Shown: positions 1 to 6,468, counted from the stretch's first letter. The stretch: DNA of 15,241 bases from Planctomycetota bacterium (GCA_022614705.1 JAKEIB010000280.1:1-15241); one strand, 5' to 3'. A program made the numbers and translations. The notes: generated from the letters alone by a model not told the origin.

Positions 1-70
1 CATCAGCACCATCAGCGACGCGATCGCCACTTACCTCACCACCGGACAACTACCTCCATTACCAACCTAA
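1..70 (+). CDS. C-terminal end of an unidentified gene (partial)
   Basis: An open frame enters from the left edge (first full codon at 2) and ends at TAA 68-70, giving 22 residues that end in LTTGQLPPLPT. It cannot be identified from so little. The pattern of an AIATYL-type helix followed by a G-x-LP tail resembles the C-terminal end of alpha/beta-hydrolases with a TAP-like domain, but that is a weak guess. Codon use (GC-rich third positions) fits the neighbouring genes. It lies 124 nt upstream of the dnaX start on the same strand. Confidence 0.4.
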   Translation, partial: ISTISDAIATYLTTGQLPPLPT

Positions 71-143
71 ACCGCTACAGACGGCTAAACTGTTACCAAA
101 ATGTAAATTGCAAATTTTCAATTGCGGATTCCCCAATTTTCAA

Positions 144-171
144 TTTGCATTTTGCAATTTGCAATTTGCAA
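144..171. repeat. Heptamer tandem repeat TTTGCAA (4 units)
   Basis: Four consecutive 7-bp units, TTTGCAT followed by three exact TTTGCAA, sit in an AT-rich stretch (about 102-176) that stands out from the GC-rich surroundings. Related copies (CAATTTTCAATTTGC, ATTGCAAATTTTCAATTG) fill the rest of the stretch. It lies 24-51 nt upstream of the chosen dnaX start, so it may be part of the dnaX promoter or leader. Copy number in such repeats can vary between strains. Confidence 0.75.
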
Positions 172-194
172 TCTGTCGGTCGGCCAGATTTACG

Positions 195-1895
195 ATGAGC
201 GATCCTTCCTCTCCGCCGACATCGTCCGATCCCGCCTCCGCCGGTCGTTACGTCGTCATCGCTCGCCGCTATCGCCCGCAGGCGTTCGATGAACTGGTGG
301 GCCAGGAGCACGTCGCCCGGGCACTGCAGCAGGCCATCACCAGCGATCGCGTCGGGCACGCCTATCTTTTCACGGGCGCTCGCGGAGTCGGCAAAACGTC
401 CGCGGCCCGCATCCTGGCCAAAGCGCTCAATTGCGTGCATGGCCCGACGCCAACGCCTTGCAATGAATGCGACGTCTGCCTCCGCGTGGCCTCGGGCGAC
501 GACGTCGACGTGCTCGAAATCGACGGTGCCAGCAACCGCGGCATCGATGAAATTCGCCAACTCCGCCAGAACGTCGCCGTTCGGCCTAGCCGCGTGCGAT
601 TCAAGATCTACATCATCGACGAAGTCCACATGCTCACCAAGGAGGCCTTCAACGCCCTTTTGAAAACGCTTGAAGAGCCGCCCGAGCACGTGAAGTTCAT
701 CTTCGCCACGACCGAGCCGCAGAAGATTCCCATCACGATTCTCTCGCGATGCCAGCGGTTCGATTTCGCGGGGATTAGCTCAAGCGCCATCCAATCGCGG
801 CTCGCGCAGATCGCCGCCGCCGAGGGCGTCGACGTCGAACACGAGGCGTTGCAAATCCTCGCCAGCCGCGCGGCCGGCTCAATGCGCGACAGCCAGTCGC
901 TGTTGGAGCAACTGCTGGCCATTGGCCGCGATCGAATTACCGCAGCGGACGTCAACCAACTACTCGGCATCGCGCCCGCCGAACGACTCAGTGGCCTCGT
1001 GCAGCATCTGGTAGCACGGGACGCGGCCGCCGCCCTCGCCGAACTCGATGCGACCGTCCAAAGCGGCGTCGAAGTCGGCCTCTTGCTGGACCAGCTCGTC
1101 GGCTACTTTCGCGATACGATGGCCGCCGCCGTCGGCTGTTCGCCCGACCAGCTCCTGTATGCCCTGCCTTCGCAGGCCGACGAAGTGGCCCAAGCTGCAA
1201 ATCGACTCGGCCTTGCGACGATCCTGGCCATCGGCCAAATCCTCGATCACACGGCCGCCCGCATGCGTGTCAGCATGCACGGCCGCACGCTCGTCGAAAT
1301 GGCCATCGTGCGAATTTGTCAGCTCAATGAACTCGACGACCTGGCGGCGCTCATCGCGGAGCTCCGCGGAGCTGCTGAATCAAGACCGCAGGTCGGCATA
1401 CAACGGGGGCTTGGGGCCGAGCAACAGCGAGTCTCTAGCTCGCCGCGAACGGACGCCGACCCGCCACCCGCGCCCGCAAAAAAAAACGCTGAAGTCGCCA
1501 GCGACTTAGCGACGAGTGCCACCAGCCTCGTCGGCGCATTGCGGCAGATCGACGAGAGTCGCACGAACTCATCGACCGAGCCCGGGGCGCCTCGCGAAGT
1601 TGCAGCACCGGCCGCGCGTCGCAACGATCCGCCGCATGCGCCCCACCCGTCGCCGGCCGAACCGGCCGGAGAGCCTGATATCGCCGCGCCCGCTGCCGAC
1701 TCCGTCCTGGCCCAATTCCAGCGGGCAATGGCCGAAGGCGTTTCACCCCGCCCAGCCGCCGCCCCGCCGCGCCCCTCGCGACGCGAACAAACGGCCAAGG
1801 CCGCCGAACACCCATTCATCCGCCGTGCCATGGAACTGTTCGACGTATCACCGGACAAACTTCGATACACGCCTCCCGAAGGCGACGCACAATAG
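195..1895 (+). CDS. dnaX: DNA polymerase III subunit tau (with probable frameshift-derived gamma)
   Basis: AAA+ clamp-loader ATPase of the DNA polymerase III holoenzyme; it loads the beta sliding clamp and holds the replisome together. With the ATG at 195 the protein has 566 residues. Seen in order: conserved start RYRPQAFDELVGQ (25-37), Walker A GARGVGKTS (61-69), a zinc-binding Cys quartet (C80, C89, C92, C95), Walker B IYIIDEVHML (138-147), the SRC arginine-finger motif (184-186) and the sensor-2 region GSMRDSQSLLEQL. Domains I-III end near residue 380. An Ala/Pro-rich linker (about 400-535) and a short conserved tail (HPFIRRAMELF) follow. A TTG at 108 would extend the protein only through the AT-rich heptamer repeat, so 195 is preferred although no clear Shine-Dalgarno is visible. 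A run of nine A at codons 428-431 is a likely programmed slippage site. ybaB follows 81 nt downstream. Confidence 0.96.
   Translation: MSDPSSPPTSSDPASAGRYVVIARRYRPQAFDELVGQEHVARALQQAITSDRVGHAYLFTGARGVGKTSAARILAKALNCVHGPTPTPCNECDVCLRVASGDDVDVLEIDGASNRGIDEIRQLRQNVAVRPSRVRFKIYIIDEVHMLTKEAFNALLKTLEEPPEHVKFIFATTEPQKIPITILSRCQRFDFAGISSSAIQSRLAQIAAAEGVDVEHEALQILASRAAGSMRDSQSLLEQLLAIGRDRITAADVNQLLGIAPAERLSGLVQHLVARDAAAALAELDATVQSGVEVGLLLDQLVGYFRDTMAAAVGCSPDQLLYALPSQADEVAQAANRLGLATILAIGQILDHTAARMRVSMHGRTLVEMAIVRICQLNELDDLAALIAELRGAAESRPQVGIQRGLGAEQQRVSSSPRTDADPPPAPAKKNAEVASDLATSATSLVGALRQIDESRTNSSTEPGAPREVAAPAARRNDPPHAPHPSPAEPAGEPDIAAPAADSVLAQFQRAMAEGVSPRPAAAPPRPSRREQTAKAAEHPFIRRAMELFDVSPDKLRYTPPEGDAQ
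1478..1511 (+). promoter_or_regulatory. Probable programmed frameshift/slippage signal in dnaX (A9 plus hairpin)
   Basis: Nine A residues occupy 1478-1486; in the dnaX frame they read GCA AAA AAA AAC, so A AAA AAC (1481-1487) is a canonical -1 slippery heptamer. Directly after it, CGCT (1487-1490) pairs with AGCG (1508-1511), G1491 bulges, and AAGTCG (1492-1497) pairs with CGACTT (1502-1507) around the loop CCAG. A -1 shift reads CGC then TGA (1490-1492), ending the protein at about 432 residues. A +1 shift ends at TAG 1507-1509. No Shine-Dalgarno-like stimulator is visible upstream. Known parallels are E. coli dnaX (A AAA AAG, -1 frameshift, gamma of 431 residues) and Thermus dnaX (A9, transcriptional slippage). 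The function here is inferred. Confidence 0.7.
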
Positions 1896-1897
1896 AT

Positions 1898-1948
1898 TCA
1901 CCACCGAGGACTTGGCGCGGCTACACCGCGCCAAGTCCTCCGTGGTGA
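1898..1948. repeat. Long hairpin between dnaX and ybaB
   Basis: TCACCAC (1898-1904) and GAGGACTTGGCGCGG (1906-1920) pair with CCGCGCCAAGTCCTC (1926-1940) and GTGGTGA (1942-1948). This makes a 22-bp stem with one C/C mismatch and a 5-nt loop, starting 3 nt after the dnaX stop. No T-run follows, so it is not a classical intrinsic terminator. It may attenuate or process the dnaX-ybaB transcript, or be a copy of a dispersed palindromic element. Confidence 0.8.
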
Positions 1949-1976
1949 GTTAACAACGTTTCTCGAAAGGACGACC

Positions 1977-2354
1977 GTGCTCAAAGGTCTCGCCAATCTC
2001 GGCTCATTCATGAAACAGGCCCAGGAAATGGGCGGCCGCATGCAGGCCATGCAGGACGAGCTTCGCGCCAAGCGGGCCACCGGCGCCGCGGGCGGCGGTC
2101 TCGTTGAAGTCGACGTCAACGGCCTGGCCGAGGTGCTGGCCGTGCGGATCGATCCGACCCTCGTCGAGAAGAAAGATCGCGAGATGATCGAGGATTTGCT
2201 GCCCGCCGCGTTCAACGCGGCCCAGCAGAAGGCCCGGCAGATGCACGCCGAGGCCATGCAGACAATCGCCGGTGGCCTGCCGCTCGGCGGACTCCAGGAC
2301 GCTCTTTCGCAATTGTCAAGCGGCGGTAGCGAAAGCGGCGACAATCCAAGTTGA
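1977..2354 (+). CDS. ybaB: YbaB/EbfC family nucleoid-associated protein
   Basis: Small dimeric DNA-binding protein of the YbaB/EbfC family, typically encoded next to dnaX and recR; its exact role is not settled in most bacteria. The 125-residue product shows the family layout: an N-terminal Gln/Met-rich helix (about 10-32, FMKQAQEMGGRMQAMQDEL), a central beta region (about 40-60, GLVEVDVNGLAEVLAVRID) and a C-terminal helix (66-98) with AAFNAAQQKA. The Ser/Gly-rich tail makes it somewhat longer than the usual ~105 residues. The GTG start at 1977 is supported by AAAGGA (1966-1971) 5 nt upstream. It shares strand and probably transcript with dnaX across the 1898-1948 hairpin. The expected recR is absent downstream. 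Confidence 0.93.
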   Translation: MLKGLANLGSFMKQAQEMGGRMQAMQDELRAKRATGAAGGGLVEVDVNGLAEVLAVRIDPTLVEKKDREMIEDLLPAAFNAAQQKARQMHAEAMQTIAGGLPLGGLQDALSQLSSGGSESGDNPS

Positions 2355-2490
2355 CTCGCCGCGTCAGCCGCAAGTCCAATTCCTCGCCCCGCGATAGCTG
2401 AACCGCGCCACCCCTCGTGAATTGCCGGCCGCGGTGCAAATGTCACGCGAATTGTCGGCCCGTTTTTGAAGCTAGAATTGCAGTGCCGAT

Positions 2491-2520
2491 TTGACCTGCT
2501 TCACCGGTCAACGGTATGCT
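2491..2520 (+). promoter_or_regulatory. Candidate sigma-70-type promoter for rpoN
   Basis: TTGACC (2491-2496) and TATGCT (2515-2520) are separated by 18 nt, a good match to a housekeeping promoter. They lie about 170 nt upstream of the rpoN start. The -10 box falls inside the inverted repeat at 2509-2531. The call rests on pattern only. Confidence 0.45.
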
Positions 2521-2531
2521 AAATACCGTTG
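2509..2531. promoter_or_regulatory. Perfect inverted repeat over the putative rpoN -10 box
   Basis: CAACGGTAT (2509-2517), a 5-nt spacer GCTAA, then ATACCGTTG (2523-2531): 9-bp perfect arms. The position over the -10 element suits an operator for a dimeric regulator. As RNA it would also form a hairpin that could end ybaB transcription, but no U-run follows. Confidence 0.5.
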
Positions 2532-2540
2532 GGTCGAATC

Positions 2541-2628
2541 GGGTGGCACGCCCTGAGTCTTCGCAGGGCGCGGTGGTTTGCGACCTCGTGAAACCACGCC
2601 CATCGCAAAGCCTCTGGGCGTGCCACTC
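2541..2628. repeat. MITE/REP-like folded element in the rpoN leader
   Basis: Outer arms GTGGCACGCCC (2543-2553) and GGGCGTGCCAC (2616-2626) are exact inverted copies. Inside, TTTGCGA (2577-2583) pairs with TCGCAAA (2603-2609), and GTGGTTT pairs with AAACCAC around the centre. The whole 88 nt can fold into one long imperfect hairpin. No coding capacity is apparent. It resembles a small non-autonomous palindromic element and would be transcribed in the rpoN leader if the promoter at 2491-2520 is real. Confidence 0.65.
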
Positions 2629-2691
2629 CGGCTAGCTCCACCTGAAACAAATCAACTTCATTCGGCGCACGAGCGCGATTCGAGCTCTTCG

Positions 2692-4218
2692 ATGCGGCTA
2701 TCACTCGGCCAACAAATGCAGCTGGCTCAGAAGCAGGTGCTTGCACCGCGCATGATCCAGTCGATGGAGATTTTGCAATTGCCGCTCATGGCCTTGCAGG
2801 AACGCATCGAACAGGAAATGGAAGACAACCCAGTGCTCGACCAGGTCGAGGTCGATGAGAACGAACCGGAGCGGAGCGCCGATGACGACGACTTGGCTTC
2901 CCCGAGTAGCGTCGCCGACACCGAGCGCGAATTAGTTGTCAAAGATGATCGAAATAACGAGGACGACTTCGAGCGGCTGCTCAACATGGCCGAGAACCTG
3001 CCGGACGACTACGAGGAGCGTAGCCGGCCGTCGCTCAATCGCATTGAGCAGGAAAGCGACCGCCGTCACGACGCGATGGCCAACATGCTGGCCCGGCCCG
3101 AATCGCTCGTCGATTATCTGGCCCATCAGCTCAGCTGGTTCGAATTGGACGATGCAGTTCGCCGCATGGCCGAGCGAATCATCTACAGCCTCGACACCAA
3201 CGGCTACCTGAATAGCCCGCTAGAAGAGCTGCTGCCGCCGCTCGCCCCGGAACTCAATGGCGACGTGCAATCGCACCGCGCGAAGCAAGTGGAGGTTGCC
3301 GAGGACGCGCTCCGCGTCGTGCAGCGGCTCGATCCGCCGGGCTGTGGCGCTCGCACGCTTAAGGAATGCTTGATGCTGCAGCTCATCCCGGGCATGCCGT
3401 ACTACGACGAGCTCCGCGCGCTCATCACCAATCACCTCGAAGACCTCGAGAACAATCGGCTGCCGCAGATTGCCAAGAAGACCGGCATGACGATCGAGAA
3501 GATTCAAGAAGTCTGGCACGAGCTGCGCAAGCTCAAGCCCAAGCCGGGCTCCGACTTTAGCGAAACGACCGCGCCGAGCGTCACGCCCGACGTATTCGTC
3601 GATCGCAACGAAGCCGGCAAATACGAAGTGCGGCTCGAAGACGGCCAGCTACCATCGCTCTATATCAGCCCCTACTACCGCAAACTGCTCCGCGACGAAG
3701 GCACCAACGCCGAAACCCGCGAGTACATCAAGCGTAAGATCAACTCGGCCCAGTGGCTCATCGAATCGATCGAGCAGCGCCGCAGCACACTCACCCGCGT
3801 TTCTCAGGCGATCGTCGACCATCAGACGAAATTTCTCGACGACGGGCCCGACCACATCGAGCCGCTGAAAATGCAGCAAATCGCCGACAAGGTCGGCGTT
3901 CACGTTACCACGGTGAGTCGGGCGGTCGACGACAAGTGGATTCAAACGCCCCGCGGTATCTTCCCGCTGAAACGGTTCTTTGTCGGCGGCACCACCAGCG
4001 CCGACGGCGAGGAAGTCGCCTGGGACCGCGTGCGCATCAAGCTCCAGGAAATCATCGACAACGAGGACAAGACCAAGCCGCTATCCGACGACGCCATTGT
4101 CGAAGAGCTCGGCAAGGCCGGCATCACGGTCGCTCGCCGCACCGTCACCAAATATCGCAAAGCGATGAACATCCCCAGCTCCCGCGGCCGCCGCGACTGG
4201 ACCAAGGGCGAGAAGTAA
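2692..4218 (+). CDS. rpoN: RNA polymerase sigma-54 factor
   Basis: Sigma-54 directs core RNA polymerase to -24/-12 promoters that need AAA+ activator ATPases. The ATG at 2692 gives 508 residues and starts with the family's typical Gln-rich region I (MRLSLGQQMQLAQKQ, then LAPRMIQSMEILQLP). Next comes an acidic region II (about 55-100, rich in D/E), the core-binding region III, a helix-turn-helix IADKVGVHVTTVSRAV (397-412), and the diagnostic RpoN box ARRTVTKYRK (481-490) near the C-terminus. An upstream TTG at 2578 only adds residues encoded by the folded repeat, so it was rejected. No strong Shine-Dalgarno is seen. The next gene starts 5 nt after the stop, implying a common transcript with the TA pair. 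The hpf/ptsN genes that often follow rpoN in proteobacteria are absent. Confidence 0.96.
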   Translation: MRLSLGQQMQLAQKQVLAPRMIQSMEILQLPLMALQERIEQEMEDNPVLDQVEVDENEPERSADDDDLASPSSVADTERELVVKDDRNNEDDFERLLNMAENLPDDYEERSRPSLNRIEQESDRRHDAMANMLARPESLVDYLAHQLSWFELDDAVRRMAERIIYSLDTNGYLNSPLEELLPPLAPELNGDVQSHRAKQVEVAEDALRVVQRLDPPGCGARTLKECLMLQLIPGMPYYDELRALITNHLEDLENNRLPQIAKKTGMTIEKIQEVWHELRKLKPKPGSDFSETTAPSVTPDVFVDRNEAGKYEVRLEDGQLPSLYISPYYRKLLRDEGTNAETREYIKRKINSAQWLIESIEQRRSTLTRVSQAIVDHQTKFLDDGPDHIEPLKMQQIADKVGVHVTTVSRAVDDKWIQTPRGIFPLKRFFVGGTTSADGEEVAWDRVRIKLQEIIDNEDKTKPLSDDAIVEELGKAGITVARRTVTKYRKAMNIPSSRGRRDWTKGEK

Positions 4219-4223
4219 TTTCC

Positions 4224-4442
4224 ATGACTCAGTTATTGCAGCAAGCCATCGCTGAACTGCACAAACTTCCTGAGTCCGATCAGGATGCAATCGCGTCGTT
4301 GATTCTCGCGGAACTCGCCGACGAACATCGCTGGTCAACCGCCTTCGAGAATTCCCAGGAACAGCTTTCGCGCATGGCTGACAAAGTGCGCGAAGACATC
4401 CGCGCTAGACGCGTGCGCGACATGGGTATTGACGAGCTTTGA
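4224..4442 (+). CDS. Probable antitoxin of a type II TA pair
   Basis: 72 residues starting at ATG 4224, 5 nt after the rpoN stop. The protein begins MTQLLQQAIAELHKLPESDQ and has a helical N-terminal half, the LPESDQDAIASLIL segment, an ...RWSTAFENSQEQLSRMAD centre and an acidic tail ending GIDEL. This pattern (LL-A---KLPE-eQ-aia-lil-el, then a W---F--s---L--lA-- stretch) is that of small antitoxins found immediately upstream of ParE/RelE-like toxins in cyanobacteria and planctomycetes. In such systems the antitoxin neutralises the toxin and often represses the operon. Its stop codon overlaps the start of the downstream toxin gene, which supports translational coupling. No DNA-binding motif is obvious, so autoregulation is not assured. 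Confidence 0.75.
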   Translation: MTQLLQQAIAELHKLPESDQDAIASLILAELADEHRWSTAFENSQEQLSRMADKVREDIRARRVRDMGIDEL

Positions 4443-4708
4443 AATCCAAAGTAATGGAAGACTTTGTCGCCCGGTTTGCTCGGCTGCCCGCTTCTATTAA
4501 GGCGCAGGCTCGCAAAAACTATCGCATATGGCGAACAAACTCCGCTCATCCTGGATTGCACTTTAAGCGAATTCACGGACATGAGGAGATGTACTCGGTT
4601 CGCGTCGGTTTAGGCTGGCGGGCGGTAGGACTTCTCGAAGGGGATACGATCTACTGGTTTTGGGTCGGATCGCATGCGGAGTACGATAAGTTGCTACAGC
4701 AGTTGTAG
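4439..4708 (+). CDS. ParE/RelE-superfamily toxin-like protein
   Basis: 89 residues from TTG 4439, which overlaps the antitoxin TGA (4440-4442) by two bases within TTGA. An ATG at 4454 is the alternative start, but family members normally begin MKS---DF, matching the TTG choice. Conserved features are the FxxLPxxIKxxARKxY motif (residues 14-28), HPGLHFKRI (37-45), the beta-strand YSVRVGLGWRAVG (52-64) and the tail FWVGSHAEYDKLL (74-86), which is characteristic of a RelE/ParE-fold subgroup. RelE-fold members cut ribosome-bound mRNA and ParE-fold members poison gyrase; which applies here cannot be read from sequence. The gene is convergent with the minus-strand PrpD-family gene, 36 nt away. Confidence 0.82.
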   Translation: MKSKVMEDFVARFARLPASIKAQARKNYRIWRTNSAHPGLHFKRIHGHEEMYSVRVGLGWRAVGLLEGDTIYWFWVGSHAEYDKLLQQL

Positions 4709-4744
4709 ATGATTTGATTCGGCGATATCCCCGCTACATCCTCC

Positions 4745-6289
4745 CTACGCTTCCAAGCCGCGGATAGCGAAATCGTACAATTCCGCGACCTGCCGCGGCG
4801 ATTTCTCAGCCATACGAGTGAACCGCGCCACAAGCGCGTCGACATCCTCAACTGCATCCGACGTCAGCAACCGGCACTTGTGCTCCAGCAGCAAATTGAG
4901 CTGCTCTGCATTTGCGCGGGCATGACCCTGCGGATACATCACGAGGCCGCTGCTGAGCGGGCCCAACCTGGCGTGTCCCAATTCGACGGTCGTGGGAATC
5001 CCGTCAGGATACTTCTGGTCGAACTCCGGCCCGCCGTGGCGGAAGTCGATCTGCCGCATCAGACGCCGCGTGAGCGGGTGAAACAGCGCGGATTCGTCTT
5101 CGGCGTAGTCGGCCGGCGTGAGCATCAGTCGCCGCCAGCCGTCTTTGCTGTCCCAGCCGGCTCGCCGCGCTTCGTACGCCCTTCGCAGCAGTGTGGCCAC
5201 GATGTACAGCATCGAGTGGTCCGCGCTCTGGCGAGTCTGAGGGTCGCGCTTCGCCGGGTCGCCGATAATGCTGAACGCTGGCTCGTAGATCATAATCCGC
5301 ATGTCGAGCAGCTCATCGGCATCGTCAAGCAACCGTGGATCCGCGGCCACCAAATCGATGACTCCCTGAATCGCCCCGGCCGATTGATGCTCGTACAAAC
5401 CCAGTTTGAAATGCATGCCCATGACGGCAAAGTCGTCGCCAGTCGTCGCCAGCGACAAATCGAATGGGCTGGCGTCGTCCTGACCCGGGCGCTCAAAAAT
5501 GCAGAAAATCGCCTGCGGATTGCGAATCACGTCCGCCGGGCCTACGAATCCGTGCATTGCCCGCCGCATGCTCACCACGGCCGCTTCGGCACTGATTGCC
5601 GCTGACGCGCCTTTCGAATCCGAAAGCTGATGCCCATGGCGAATCGCACGGAACGGAATATAGTGAGCGACCACCAGACCAATCGCCGACTCGATCTGGT
5701 CGACGGTCGCGCCGAGCACGGCACCGTACACGGCCGCCGACGCGATTGCGCCATGTACCACGTGGTCGATCTTGTGCCGATTGAGCGCGAACACCTCGGC
5801 CAGCCGGCCGCGGATTTCGTCGAGCGTCGCCATGGCCACGAGCGTTTGCCGGCCGTTCATGCCGGCCAGCTGCGCGGCCGCCACGGCGACAGGATAGAAA
5901 TCGTTGTGCCCGAATTCGCCGGCGGTTGCGCCGCGCGCCGGGTTGTAGCCAAAGTTCGTGCCGTTGGCATCCCACTCGCGCACGGCCGATGAGCATGCCA
6001 ATACCGCCTTTTCCGGCGCCACGCGCACGCCGCTGCCGAACATCGGTACGCCGTCGACCATGTCGCCGGTTGCATATTCCAATGCCTCACGCCGCAAAAC
6101 GGTCGGCGCGTTCGCCCCGGCCGCGATCGCGCTCACGCCGCACGCGATGCTATCCAAGTGAAACTGCTCAACCTTGTTGAGAACCGCGTCGGACGGCCCC
6201 GCATGTCGGCCCTGGATCATGTCCAGCGCGTACTCTGCGATCCCGCGTGCCTGATTCGTATCGCGCGGCAGCGTAACAAAACTGTTCAT
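4745..6289 (-). CDS. MmgE/PrpD family protein (2-methylcitrate dehydratase-like)
   Basis: 514 residues with ATG at 6289. A TTG at 6343 would add 18 residues, part of them encoded by a small palindrome, and is less likely. The family includes 2-methylcitrate dehydratase (PrpD, propionate catabolism), MmgE and cis-aconitate decarboxylase; all share an all-helical domain and a smaller alpha/beta domain. Family-like segments here are the early LDSIACG (about 46-52), EWDANGTNFG near residue 104, the GHNDFYPVAVAAAQL helix, VHGAIASAAVYGAVLG, SDSKGASAAIS and a late HARLGPLSSGLVMYPQGHA. The length is close to E. coli PrpD (~483). No prpB, prpC or acn gene is nearby, so the substrate is uncertain. The gene stands alone, convergent with the TA pair and divergent from rsmG. 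An intragenic 10-bp tandem duplication (AGTCGTCGCC at 5431-5450) does not break the frame. Confidence 0.82.
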   Translation of the reverse strand: MNSFVTLPRDTNQARGIAEYALDMIQGRHAGPSDAVLNKVEQFHLDSIACGVSAIAAGANAPTVLRREALEYATGDMVDGVPMFGSGVRVAPEKAVLACSSAVREWDANGTNFGYNPARGATAGEFGHNDFYPVAVAAAQLAGMNGRQTLVAMATLDEIRGRLAEVFALNRHKIDHVVHGAIASAAVYGAVLGATVDQIESAIGLVVAHYIPFRAIRHGHQLSDSKGASAAISAEAAVVSMRRAMHGFVGPADVIRNPQAIFCIFERPGQDDASPFDLSLATTGDDFAVMGMHFKLGLYEHQSAGAIQGVIDLVAADPRLLDDADELLDMRIMIYEPAFSIIGDPAKRDPQTRQSADHSMLYIVATLLRRAYEARRAGWDSKDGWRRLMLTPADYAEDESALFHPLTRRLMRQIDFRHGGPEFDQKYPDGIPTTVELGHARLGPLSSGLVMYPQGHARANAEQLNLLLEHKCRLLTSDAVEDVDALVARFTRMAEKSPRQVAELYDFAIRGLEA

Positions 6290-6298
6290 AAAGTAGTA

Positions 6299-6315
6299 GG
6301 CACACTCCGTGTGCC
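6299..6315. repeat. Short palindrome upstream of the PrpD-family gene
   Basis: GGCACAC (6299-6305), loop TCC, GTGTGCC (6309-6315). It lies 10-26 nt upstream of the minus-strand ATG at 6289. It could be a regulatory site or a hairpin masking the ribosome site, or a copy of a dispersed palindrome. A related half-site (GCTACGGCACACCGACC) lies at about 6405-6421. Confidence 0.55.
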
Positions 6316-6421
6316 GTAACTGAACTGGAATAAGCAAAATCAATTTCTTCAGCGCCGCTCACGAATTCGGCATGCTAACGTATGCAACGCCATCGGTGGC
6401 GCCGCTACGGCACACCGACCC

Positions 6422-6452
6422 GGCACCCGGAAAAAAACGGCTGCCGGGTGCC
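6422..6452. repeat. Inverted repeat in the rsmG promoter region
   Basis: GGCACCCGG (6422-6430) and CCGGGTGCC (6444-6452) are exact inverted copies around a 13-nt A-rich loop. They overlap the region where the -35 box of the rsmG promoter candidate would lie. The 12-mer CGGGTGCCCGGT (6445-6456) recurs at 7684-7695. Confidence 0.6.
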
Positions 6453-6459
6453 CGGTGCC

Positions 6460-6468
6460 TGCTACAAT
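6460..6468 (+). promoter_or_regulatory. Candidate extended -10 promoter for rsmG
   Basis: TGCTACAAT (6460-6468) is an extended -10 element (TGn followed by TACAAT), 38 nt upstream of the GTG start at 6507. No good -35 box is seen, as is common for extended -10 promoters. It lies downstream of the alternative ATG at 6372, which supports the shorter rsmG gene. Confidence 0.5.

Larger units (their letters stand above)
2355..2691. other. Gene-free leader region between ybaB and rpoN
   Basis: 337 nt without a convincing gene. It holds a candidate promoter (2491-2520), a perfect 9-bp inverted repeat over its -10 box (2509-2531) and an 88-nt folded element (2541-2628). The first ~130 nt show nothing recognisable. 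A frame running through the folded element into rpoN from TTG 2578 is open but does not resemble sigma-54. Confidence 0.7.

Noticed and set aside
108..194. Extension of dnaX to a TTG at 108
   Set aside because: The added residues are a translation of the TTTGCAA repeat; known DnaX proteins begin close to the RYRP motif, which fits ATG 195.
2578..2691. Extension of rpoN to a TTG at 2578
   Set aside because: The first part translates the folded repeat; sigma-54 proteins begin with the Gln-rich motif found right at ATG 2692.
5431..5452. 10-bp tandem duplication in the PrpD-family gene as a possible frameshift
   Set aside because: The reading frame continues on both sides with family-like sequence, so it does not disrupt the gene.
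4880..5605. A 241-residue open frame antisense to the PrpD-family gene
   Set aside because: It overlaps a well-conserved gene completely and shows no motif of its own.
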